This document shows, piece after piece, positions 48,431 through 58,200 of a DNA stretch of 64,000 nt. A model generated the notes under the pieces. The model was not told the DNA's origin and ran no database searches. It saw only the letters and a list, made by a program, of their open reading frames with translations. The DNA lies in NCBI GenBank assembly GCA_016859345.1, contig CM029119.1, positions 4,050,609-4,114,608 of the forward strand, read 5' to 3'. Position numbers and translations under genes: made by a program. Source of the DNA: Istiophorus platypterus (lineage: Eukaryota; Chordata; Actinopteri; Istiophoriformes; Istiophoridae). Each line of letters begins with the position of its first letter. Position 1 is the first letter of the stretch.

Positions 48431-49593
48431 AAATGTTTTCTTATAAACACATAAAATTTCTGCTAAAAATACACAAAAAGAAATGTCTTGTATTATTACA
48501 ATATGTTGGTTTGTGTAATCACATCACAGTTTCTAAATTAACAAGATAAAGTAATATCTTCCTATAAGAAGAAAGATTTCTTAAAACAGAATAATTCAGT
48601 ATGTAGAAATAACAAGAACAATGTGCTATTACAATATGAACATATATGCTAGATCATATAATATACTGCCATGGCCCAGAACTGAAAACACACCGATTGC
48701 ATGCTTTTGGTATTAATGCTTTATCATGTCTGTTTTTCAAAGTGTAATTAATTCACCACATCTGCCTGTTATCTTTCACTTCTTCAACCTACGCATCACC
48801 GTGGCCTCTGCCCAGGCACTATGGATGAAACTTAGCTTGTTAGATAAATCTGGTGCAAAGATTTAATTTGTATTGTCCCTATTAAATGAACAATAAATGC
48901 ATAAATACATGTGTTACAGATGTTAACCTGGGAACAAAAAAGGTAAGTTAGCCCCCACCTCCAGTTAATGATAATCCCAAGGAAAATATAAAACAGAAAT
49001 CAATTTCATTTGTGTCACTGACATCTAAAAATCGATAACCAGGAGTTAATTTCTTTGCAAACTGGCTGATATTGCTATCTATTGTATATATGTGTGTTTT
49101 TTACATATAGACACATTTTCTCTGGCCTGTTTGCAGAAGATTCATGGAGGACAGTGTGTTGTCAGAGAGGATATCCTACTATTGTGGTGCTCAGAAGAGG
49201 AAATGGTCATCTGGGAGGTGGAAACAGAGCCGAGGATTATGATGAATACAAGGACAGAACCTGCTTTTGTCTTGCTTAAACTTTAAACCTTGTCTTGTCA
49301 GTATAATGTGTTATTTCCTGACATTTATTTGAGGGATTTTTGTGATATGACTTTGCTCTCTAATAAGAACTGTTACTGTACTGCTTTGATTCTAGTGTAT
49401 ATTAATAGGCATGACATACTGTTTACTGGATCAGCCATAGTGAAAGATTTATTTCTCACACTAGTGGTTTGCCAAAAAGAAGACTTATCACCACTAATGG
49501 TACTAGTTTGCAGGAGTTTTTTTCAGACTCTGATAGTCTTTATAATGAAACTAATGCCTGAATACGACATTTTGATTGATTTCATTTTCTCAC

Positions 49594-49706
49594 CTCTCTG
49601 GGATCAGCGCCATTAGTCAGAGAGTCATACAGAGACTCCAGTTTATCCCAGCTTGTCCCACATAGGATCAGTCTGGCACCGCCCTTATGGAAGAGATGGG
49701 CACACT
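49594..49706 (-). CDS. dhrs7c: DHRS7C, coding exon 2
   Basis: 113 bases completing Glu52 (G|AG) and encoding residues 53-89. Acceptor TGTTCAG|AG and donor GAG|GTGAGA. It reads ECAHLFHKGGARLILCGTSW, DKLESLYDSLT and NGADPRE, aligning with ECARVFHTGGARLVLCGKNW in the human protein as I recall it. This short exon is the second half of the cofactor-binding beta-alpha-beta unit. Confidence 0.94.
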
Positions 49707-49758
49707 CTGAACAGACCAACAGAAAAGAAACATATCATGTGCAAAACTTTGTGACTTG

Positions 49759-50150
49759 ATTAAAAGGAGTGGTTGGAGATTTTTGGTAAATATACTTATC
49801 ATTGTTAAATGAAATGAACAATAAAACTCTCCTGTACATTGTAGTACAAAGCTAGAGCCACTAGCTGATTATTACCTTAACATAAAGACACTTAACTCCC
49901 CATAAACCTTCAAATTGTAATTTTTCATGCTTTGCTTTTGAATGAGCCTTAGAGGAGCTGCTAGCAGATGTTTTGCACATAGCCAACCTACCTTTTTTTC
50001 CCAGTTTCCAGTTCTTATCCTAAGCTAACCAGCTGCTGGCTGTATCTTCATATTTAATAGATATTAGACTGGTGTGGATTTTCTTATGTAACTCTCAACA
50101 AAACATTAGTAAGCATATTTCCCAAAATGATAAACTGTCACTTTAAACAT
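49759..50150. mobile_element. Foldback MITE, copy C
   Basis: Left end TTAAAAGGAGTGGTTGGAGA then TTTTTGGTAAATATACTTAT. The right end is its rough inverse: AGTAAGCATATTTCCCAAAA then TGATAAACTGTCACTTTAAA. The right arm also has CAGTTTCCAGTTCTTATCCT and AGCTGCTGGCTGTATCTTCA. It lies in dhrs7c intron 1. Confidence 0.7.
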
Positions 50151-50501
50151 GACAGTATCATCCACAGCTGATTATCTTATATTAAAATACAGAATAAAAG
50201 CATGGGAAATCAGAAAGCCTGGTTTTGTCCAGTAATAACTATAATAACTATATAATCTAATCTATATACTATCTTGTTTTGTGGGTTTATGCCCTATGCT
50301 ACTTCTTGGCTGGGAACATTAACCAGAGGTAACAACTCCAGAAAATTACCTCTTCAAGCCCAGAACAAAAAACACTTGTAAAAAACACTTTTTGTCTTTT
50401 TTTTTTTTTTACATTTCAGCTTTTGTTTTGGGTTTTTTCTGAGAAAAGATTCAGAGGTAGATAATAAGAATAATATCTTTCTTTACACTAAATATAACAC
50501 T

Positions 50502-50780
50502 AGGCAGGAAACAGCTAGCCTGGCTCTGTCCGAAGAAAGCAAAACCCCAGACTATGAAACTAGCACCTCTAAAAGCTCATTAATTAGAAATATTTTCTAT
50601 ATATAGATAAAGCTAGGCTAGCTGTTTCCCCCTGCTGTTTGTCTTTATGCTAAGATATACTAACAGATATCTACTTAGCGCCATATGTAGCGTACAGGTT
50701 TAGAAGTGGTAGTGACCCTCTCTTCTACTAATCAAATAAGTGTATTTTCTAAAATATCATACTATTGAGTTGAACATATT
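50502..50780. mobile_element. Foldback MITE, copy D
   Basis: GGAAACAGCTAGCCTGGCTC (about 50507-50526) is answered by the inverse AGCTAGGCTAGCTGTTTCCC at about 50611-50630, so the loop is only about 85 bases. The right arm continues GTCTTTATGCTAAGATATAC and ends GTATTTTCTAAAATATCATA. It lies in dhrs7c intron 1, 350 bases from copy C. Confidence 0.7.
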
Positions 50781-51030
50781 CTTCAGAGCAACATACTCCA
50801 AGAATTGTGAATCTTATATGTCTCCTTTCATTTTAGTCAAGACTATCATACGAAAACAAACAAATGGTTAAAATCTGAGATCTGAATCATCCCCTACAGT
50901 AAATCAGTTATTCCTAAGACTAAGAAAGCTTACAGGTGAAATTTCATGGAATCTGCCTCTAAGACATTCTGCTGACACCATGGGAATGAAAATATAGTTA
51001 AGCATTGATAAGAGATATGAGATTATTTAC

Positions 51031-51184
51031 CAGTCCCCACCCCTGACACGGCATCCGTGATCACCACCACTTTGTTTCGTACTAAGGACTTGGACATGAA
51101 CTGCATGACCTGATTGTAGATGTAATATATCCCCGCAGCCACGACTATCAGCAAGGGCAAAACCATCACAGAGGGCAGGGCCAT
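51031..51184 (-). CDS. dhrs7c: DHRS7C (SDR family 7C), coding exon 1; join 51184-51031, 49706-49594, 47217-47007, 46862-46770, 45361-45200, 45044-44839
   Basis: Complete 312-aa short-chain dehydrogenase/reductase. Mammalian DHRS7C (SRP-35) is a sarcoplasmic-reticulum membrane protein of heart and skeletal muscle linked to retinol oxidation and calcium handling. Exon 1 encodes residues 1-51 plus one base, donor ACTG|GTAAAT. Residues 7-23 are a hydrophobic N-terminal membrane anchor, then NKVVVITDAVSGVGTE (38-52) is the nucleotide-binding turn, with Asp44 where classical SDRs have the first Gly of TGxxxGxG. All six exons join in frame. The start is chosen because a clean CTCTGCAG acceptor ends three bases before it (AACATGG) and its context is strong; a longer upstream frame would run through that acceptor. 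Identity is certain to family and very likely to 7C. Confidence 0.95.
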
Positions 51185-51187
51185 GTT

Positions 51188-52703
51188 CTGCAGAGGAGAG
51201 AGTACATGATCACAAAGGGGAAGCGCTACAGACCCACTGACCTGCATCAGAGGAGCCAGCGGTCTGTGCTGATAGGACAGCATGGATCAGGTTTGGGGTC
51301 TCCCAGTGGTGTAAAGTCATAGAGTGGCAATAACAATAAATACATGGACGTCCACACAGAACTCATCTCTGATACCTAAATGCTGAAAAAACATTCTCTA
51401 TACTTGCTTCTCTATTCATAACTCCCCTTTTTGCTTGGAAAGATTCAATCATGGAAACCATTAAGAGGCAGTGGATTTATTCAAGATTCAACATATCTTG
51501 GTATTTCAAGAAAACAGTAAAGAATCCCTAATGTTTTATCAACTCAGTGGAGATCAGCATTATCTGTCAGAGGCTATCATGTGTGAGACAGTACCTTCCT
51601 GTAGAGTAAACCTCAGGCCATAAAACAACAAAGTTCTTGGTATCATGTGTCTCTTCCTGTCTACAGGAAGAAGGAGTGGCATGTGAGTAACATAAAGGTC
51701 AACTTTAAACCCCTTGAAATACTAATTTTGAATATTGAAGTCAATTTTTGACATTTATTGCATTTTATTTTTCATTTCTTCCCAAGAGTTAGCAACAGCT
51801 AGCCTGGCTCTGTCCAAGCCTTACCATGTCTGCCTACCAGCACTTCTAAAGCCAAATAATTATTATGTTATTAGTGACATTTTTACACTCAATTGGATTT
51901 TTGTTCTTGTTTTTGGTATGAATTAAAAAAATGGGTTGGGAATTCTTTATTCATGAACTTGAGAGGTGATAAGAGGTGGATTTTGTTACCTTTGGACAGA
52001 GACAAGCTGGCTGTTTCTCCCTGCTTCCTCACTACCTACTACTTCCTTCTTCATGTTTTCTGTACAGAAACAAGAGTGGTACTGTTCTCCTCATCTACAT
52101 CTGGGCAAAAAAGTAAATAAGTGCTTTCCTAAAAAGTGTCAAACTACTGTTTTAAAGTGGATAGTATAAAACAATGCTAAAGCCATTAAGAGTAAACTAA
52201 CTGTAAGATGCTTGTAGTCCAACATTTCAAATTTATGCCTGTATTTGCTTTGACCATGACAAACTATAGTTTTCTGCTCTAAATGTGTTAAGCTCCCTGA
52301 GGCAAGAAGTTGTTTTCCATGGCCTTGCACACACTAACCATGTAAAGTGAGTTTGAGGAGAACAGCTAAATATATTCTGGTCAAGCTGTGGCCACAGAAT
52401 GCCTTGCACTATGTCATCTTCCAGGATATTGTCATAGGATACCCCATGGGGGGCAAATGGGGAGGCTCACATTTATAAGCTATTGATGGCCTTACTTGTT
52501 GGTAAAAACCTTTGAAATAACCCCTAATCCGCATTAAAACTAATATCTATGATGACATCTGAGACCCAGCTCAGCCCCGCATTTTGACTGACACAGGATA
52601 GGATCCCAGTGAGTTAGTCAAGTTGTTAGAACACATCTATAGCAACCACACAACAGAGACACACACACACACCTTTAATCTGTGTTATTCTTGGTTCACT
52701 TAC
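51188..52703 (-). other. Probable 5'-UTR intron of dhrs7c
   Basis: Bounded by a perfect GTAAGT donor (52703-52698) and the CTGCAG acceptor (51193-51188) just upstream of the start codon. It contains foldback MITE copy E. Confidence 0.6.
51790..52158. mobile_element. Foldback MITE, copy E
   Basis: Left arm TTAGCAACAGCTAGCCTGGC and TCTGTCCAAGCCTTACC. Right inverted arm GTTACCTTTGGACAGAGACA, AGCTGGCTGTTTCTCCCTGC and, at the end, AAAAGTGTCAAACTACTGTT. A unique centre of about 170 bases separates the arms. Confidence 0.7.
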
Positions 52704-52847
52704 AGCACAGACAAGGAGCTAATCCTTCAGCCGAACTGGCTGTTGTTCTTTCCGGTTTTTAGTTAGGTAACAGGGGCTCTTCTCCTCCCTCTGTGTCCCT
52801 CGTCCATTCACACAGCTCTCTTCCTCTGTCTGTCTGTGTGTCTGACC
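52704..52847 (-). other. dhrs7c: Predicted non-coding first exon of dhrs7c
   Basis: Inferred 5'-UTR exon. Its 3' edge is GTGCT|GTAAGTG (donor on the minus strand), and its 5' edge is placed about 30 bases downstream of a TATAAG at 52878-52873. The only ATG seen in it on this strand is a short frame, so it is probably leader sequence. No transcript evidence is available. Confidence 0.45.
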
Positions 52848-52872
52848 TACTGCTTTCCACTGGAACCTACTG

Positions 52873-52880
52873 CTTATAAT
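52873..52880 (-). promoter_or_regulatory. TATA-like element, dhrs7c
   Basis: ATTATAAG on the minus strand, within CTATTATAAGC, about 30 bases upstream of the predicted first exon. The AT core is also close to an MEF2-like site, which would suit a muscle gene, but it does not match that consensus fully. Confidence 0.35.
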
Positions 52881-53084
52881 AGCCTCTGCTTGAGTCAGCC
52901 ATTAATACACACATATGTGGTGCATAGTATTTGAGGCATGTTCCCTTGTTGCCAGCATGAGGGGATGGACGAAAAGTGAGAGCCTTACTTCCACTTTGAG
53001 TCAGGGGAAAGGAGGGAGGTGTTCAGACTTTCCTATGGCTGATTCAGTAGCGCTTTTTTTTGATTGATTTACTTTATTTAAAAA

Positions 53085-53985
53085 GCAACTCGATATTGCA
53101 CTTAAGTACAGTTTTGAGGCATTTCTACTTTACTTGAGTATTTCAGTGTTATGCTACTTTTTAATTATAATCCCGCATTTCCTGGAAAATATTGAATTTT
53201 GAGTCTTTAATTTTAAATTTGACAGATTAATGGGCATAGAAAGACTTTTACATACAATATATATTTCCTTTTATAAAATATGACTGATTAATAGGTGATT
53301 GTTATGAATATATAAAGTCCTCGAAATTAGTTTCTCTTCAAACAACTGCAACAGTAAAAGCCTGCTCACATATTAATACATCATTAATAGTAATCGGGTT
53401 ATATAATGTATGACGGCCTTTTTGTCTATGTAACTGTAGGTACATATTGCTGGCACCACTTTCCATGCCGTGAAAAGTAAATAAGTACAATTATTCATAT
53501 ACTGCTGTTCTGAGGTACTTCTACTTTGCTTGAGTACTTCCATTTTCTGCTACTTTATACTTCTTCTCCACTAAGTTTAAAGGAACCTGCTTTACTTTTT
53601 ACTCCACTACATTTACGTGACAGCTACTGTTACTTTGCTGACTACCATTTTGCGTACTAAACACAAAAAAGTGTTATAAAATATGATACATTGTCATAGC
53701 TTAAAACAGCGCTATATATTATAAAAACTTAGGCCTTACTCCTTCTTAACCAGCTACAGAACTAAAATAGCACCAGCAGTAATAAACAATGACACAACCG
53801 TTATATCAATGTAACAGAATGAAATTCATGCACTGATGCATAATAATACTCAAGCTCCTTTGGATGCTAATACTCCTGCTCGATTAAAATTTCGAAAGCA
53901 AGACTGTAACACTGTTTTACTTTTACCTCTGTACTTCTGCTGAAGTAAAATCTGAATGTAGGACTTTTACTTGTAACTGAGTATT
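53085..53985 (-). mobile_element. hAT-like MITE, one interrupted or two partial copies
   Basis: CTTAAGTACAGTTTTGAGGC then CTTTACTTGAGTATTTC at 53101-53145 are echoed by GAGGTACTTCTACTTTGCTT and GAGTACTTCCATTTTCTG at 53514-53550, which continue CTTTACTTTTTACTCCACTA. This is the same family as 42838-43532 in the opposite orientation. The repeated end suggests a copy nested in, or abutting, another. Confidence 0.65.
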
Positions 53986-53993
53986 TTTTTTTA

Positions 53994-54025
53994 ATTTAAT
54001 TTTATTTATTTATTTATTTATTTTT
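53994..54025. repeat. (TTTA)n tract
   Basis: Five to six TTTA units after a T/A-rich run, at the right edge of the MITE cluster. Confidence 0.85.
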
Positions 54026-54109
54026 GTATTTTTATGGGTTTTCTGAAATGTACGGACATCTGACATAGCGTTTCAAACACGTGAGTAACTACTACAAGCT
54101 CAGTGATAA

Positions 54110-54720
54110 TAACAGGTCCCCCGCGTCCATAGGTGCTGCGGCGATCACGTAATAGCGCCGCTCGGCGTCGCCGCCCACCGCAGTTATCGCGAGACTCCGT
54201 AGAATTCCAGCGGCTGGCGCTCGCTCCGTCCGCCCCCCCTCGATCCGCAGGGAGAGAAGAAAATAAACCCACCGCTGCTAACCAGGCTAGTTATGGGACC
54301 AAACCCTAAACGCTCCTTCTGCCAACTCTGACCGGCCAAGAGGGGCTTTCCTTGCGTGCGGCGTCCGCACCTGAGGGGGGAAAAGCACGGGGACCGCTTG
54401 GATTCTCGGACCGTGTCCCGTTTTTAAAAGTCAAGTTGAAGACGCCAGCCAGGAGACGCTTTCATTAGCCAGCCTGTCGGTGAGCTAGCTAGCTGAGCTA
54501 AGCAAAGCGAAGGAGCAGCGGTGGGTGAACTTCGCATGGACTGACTGCTGCGAATGGGAGAGTGCCCCCGCCGCCCGACTGCAAGCTGTCTTTTTTGGGC
54601 TGGGTCCCTCACATGGGAGTCTGATGTTGCTTAATGGACACCGTCGCCTCAGAGCTCGAAGGCGATAACTGCGTGCAAATGTCGTTTCTGCGGGTTGCGC
54701 CATCCCGTTATTGATCTGGA
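54110..54720 (+). promoter_or_regulatory. mprip: CpG-rich promoter and 5' region of mprip
   Basis: CpG dinucleotides are dense (for example GCGATCACGTAATAGCGCCG and CGGCGTCGCCG) between AT-rich flanks. ATCGCGAGAC at about 54187-54196 is close to the TCTCGCGAGA promoter motif of TATA-less genes. The transcription start is not determined. If this is one 5' exon it would contain several short upstream ORFs. Confidence 0.55.
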
Positions 54721-54938
54721 AATCCACTGGCGAGCTAACAGGATATTAGCCACCTTTCTCACCACTCCGCTTTGTGGTTGCAGGCCATGGACTGAAAAGC
54801 ATTCATCACTGACTGGGTGATGAGAAGGCTGGCTTGATGGCAGCTAATTATTTATTGGGAAGCAGCAATTGGATACAGCTAAACGGAGAAAAGAGGGGTT
54901 TGATTTAAACGTTCTCCCTGAACAGTTCAAGCCCTGTT

Positions 54939-54966
54939 TGGTCTTTTTTTTTTTTTTTTTTTTTTT
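54939..54966. repeat. Poly-T tract in the presumed mprip leader
   Basis: About 26 T in a row, 160 bases upstream of the mprip start codon. Confidence 0.9.
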
Positions 54967-55125
54967 ACTTGAAACTTGAAATGCATCGAAGTGCTGGAGC
55001 TTTTTCCAAGTTGGGATAGAAGAGACGCACAAGAAAACTGCCGGATTTACAACTCAGCTGTTTGATAAAAGCCTTCCAGAGAAATCACTGCACAGAGTTT
55101 TAAAAAAAAAAAGGGCTGAAATATC

Positions 55126-55248
55126 ATGTCTACCGCGAAAGAAAACCCCTGTAGGAAATTCCAGGCGAACTTCTTCAATAAAAGTAAATGTCAGAACTGC
55201 TTCAAACCACGGGAGCTTCATCTTTTGACCGACCAGGATTTGACCCAG
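55126..55248 (+). CDS. mprip: Myosin phosphatase Rho-interacting protein, coding exon 1
   Basis: 41 codons, MSTAKENPCRKFQANFFNKS through KCQNCFKPRELHLLTDQDLT and Gln41, donor CAG|GTATGC, phase 0. This matches the N-terminus of human MPRIP (p116RIP) as I recall it almost residue for residue (MSAAKENPCRKFQANIFNKS). MPRIP is an actin-bundling scaffold that brings RhoA and the myosin phosphatase targeting subunit to stress fibres; its N-terminal region binds F-actin. The start is supported by an in-frame TGA at 55117-55119, two codons upstream, and an A at -3. Exons 2 and 3 follow in this window; the rest (first PH domain end, second PH domain, coiled coil) lies to the right. Confidence 0.96.
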
Positions 55249-58200
55249 GTATGCAGAAATGCTCCCAACATTAATAATATTACTATTAACAATAATGTCC
55301 TCAGGATCATTAGTCGCTTAAAGTCTAAGCCGATGCCGACTAAGATGATCCTTTAAAAACTGCCAAACTTTGGAAAGTCAATATGAATATTGGCTGCAGG
55401 GTGTGTAACCAGCTTGTTAAGCCTATGAGAATCTGGGCTCCGTTATACCCTTATAGCGCTTTGCTTGCTTTTTTATCTATTATGTCTCACTGATGTGTTA
55501 GTTACATCCTCCATAATGGGATAGATATCAAAATTCAGTTGCAATTACCAGCTGGCTGTATGTGATACAGTCAGTCTTAAAGTACTTGTTAAGGAACAGA
55601 ACAGTTACAGCTATGAAGGAGAGAAGATTGGGCATTTGTTTTGGCTAAAATAAAAAATTGAAAGACATCTACAGGGTCTTCACTTCTTCCTTATGCCTTT
55701 GTCTCTCCATGTGACTGAATGAGACTGGTGAAAGTGAATTCCGGCGGATTTCTACAATGCTTACATTTGCTTGCCAATTTGGTCACTGGGATTGATTGTG
55801 TAACCTTCAGCTGTTGTTTATCTGCAATTATTTGTTTTTACTGAGTACTCCAGGCAGACTACTGACCACTATATGGAGGTTAATGGGAACCTGCTTGAAG
55901 AGCAGTAAAGATGAAGTGAAGTCCCATTTAGCTGCAGAGATCATATTATAAGCATATTTTCTGAGTCACTCGTTCTCTCTCTCAGATCATTAGTTTAGTC
56001 TTTGTTGTGTCCTGTAATTGATCCCAGACGATTAGACCCAGATGGGCCCTTCAACATGGCTTAAGAACCAAGCAGCAAAGTCAGCATCCTCTTCCGAGAG
56101 TGTGTGTGGGGGCACATGCTTGCTTTCTTTTTCAAAAGTGTGTATTGCTTGCTGCGCTGAGTTTATTGCAGGTTAACCCTTCAGGTGCAAGACTCCTAAG
56201 TCAGGATAGACAGCTAAAGGTTACATCACTTCCTCTAATCTGCCCATGACCCAACAAAAACTTTCTACCACAGCCTGTATGTATGACAACACCCAGAACA
56301 AGAGGGGCTTATTGCCCTGGCCTTCGAAAATGATACGGCTTCAGTCTTAGTTCATCACTTTTGTCCCAGGCGCCTAAAGGCTCTTGAAAATATCTGCAGC
56401 CTGTCAGCTATCCAAACAGTCAGCAGGGAGCTCAGTTGCACAAGCAGATTTTGTAAGGATTCTATCTGGACAGGCCTCAAACTAGTAAGCGCCACAAAAC
56501 AGTCCATTACTGATCTAAAGCTGCATTATGTAACGCCACATAAACAGTGTCAAACTTTCTTGCCCTGTTCAACAGACCCAAGGTGTGGGTAAAGCGTTGG
56601 AAAATATTCCCAGTATTCAGAGACTGAAGGAGGCTAACTTAGAGGAGATAAACTCCATAACCCGGGAAAAAGAAAGCTCCAGTAGAGCTGTGTAATGCTG
56701 TTAAAAAACTATGAATAGGTGATTTAGCTAAGTGAATTTGAGCCTTTAATTAAATGAAAGTTATTCAGAACTTAAAGGGAGCTGGAGCTAGAGATTGCAA
56801 CTTTGAAACAGATAGCCCACATGGAAAAGTTATGCAAAGGAAACAAAGCTTAATGTTTAAAGGACACTATCCAATATAAACAATCTCTTTGTTCAACACT
56901 GCTAGTATAAAAGGTGGGCTGGGGGAGGGGCTGCTGCTGGAGCCTGAGTGAAATCTTTTATTTCAATCAATGTGCTCCAAAGGGGTTTTTTACTTCTCCA
57001 CAAGTTCCAGCCCTGTTGTCACGGTTTTCACTTGGTCACATGAGTTGTTTGTCCCTAGAGAGTTGAGATCGAATTTGTCAGACTTCACGGTCCCTCCCTG
57101 CTGGAGAAAAGTTGCCACACTGTCCAGTAGAGGTGGTGGGAGGCAGGACGGTGATGGAGGATGCAGGCAGGGAAAGGTTTACATATACGTGGGAGGGACA
57201 GAGAAAGACAAGCAGGGATCTGATGCGACTTAAGGACTAGGAGCAGCAGACACAGGGAGAGAAAGGAAGTGTGGGGTTGGGAAATCGGAGTATTGGTTCC
57301 CAGAGGCTGCTGCTCAACATCTCGCTATGTGAGGTTATGACTATCAGATACAGAGTGAAGTCAAGCTTTACTGAGCCTATAGGTTTAACAAGTACCAAAT
57401 GTTCAGTTACTGACTTCAGAATTTTCTCTAAGTTGTTTTCATCACTTCATGCCAAATCGATTATTGCTCCTATCCATTGCATTTTGCCAGCTGATACAGT
57501 GTTTGTGGGAGGGCCTTTTGTATATGGGATCAATGTTGTGACATTAGGATGATTTGCTCATGTGTTCTCTGGTTTCACACTCAGCTGCATTTGTTTTTAT
57601 CACCCTCAAGCCCAGTGAAAAAGTGAAAAAAGCGACCCAGCTAGAAGGAACCTACTTGTCTGATTTGCTATTACAACAATGGTCATGTCTTTTGCTAATG
57701 CAAACAAACTTGAAAATACACCTTTTTTTCAGTGGACAGAATCCCTTCATCTCTTACCAGGGCTTTTATTGTTAAAAATTGCAGGCATACCGTATGAAAA
57801 TGAACGGGATTAAAGAACAACAACGGAAAGTGGATCAGAATCAATCCATCAACCCAACGCCAGCATTGTGCCAGTTTTGAACCCTATAAACCATACTGGG
57901 TACATTTATTGGAAATATTCTTGTAAAACAAAGTTTATAACAGTAGATTACAGTATTGCAAGACCCCCTTATTATCCACCATTATCCTCCCTTGCTTTTC
58001 CCTGGCCTGTATTTGGGGACCGACCTTTATTTGTTCGTGTTGGCCACGCCCCTGGCCATTATTGGAGACCTGGCTTTTAATTAACTACCAGTTTTTATTT
58101 GAGGAAACCAGATAAATGTGTCAATGCTGTCAAGTGCCGACATGATTATAAAGCTCACTGAAGGTCTGCCCAGGAAGTACCTGTAACCTTTGTTAGATAT

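Larger units (their letters stand above)
47218..49593 (-). other. dhrs7c intron 2 (2.4 kb, phase 0)
   Basis: Contains a nearly full foldback MITE (47340-47900) and a tRNA-derived SINE (48322-48430). The remainder is AT-rich with no coding signal. Confidence 0.85.
52881..54100. other. Spacer between divergent dhrs7c and mprip
   Basis: No gene is visible. Most of it is made of hAT-like MITE pieces (53085-53985) and a TTTA tract (about 53998-54025), directly upstream of the CpG-rich mprip 5' region. Confidence 0.7.

Noticed and set aside
51185..51283. Longer N-terminus for dhrs7c beginning at 51283
   Set aside because: It would read through a strong polypyrimidine-CAG acceptor at 51193-51188, and the extra residues have no hydrophobic anchor or family match. 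The start at 51184 has good context and fits the family length.
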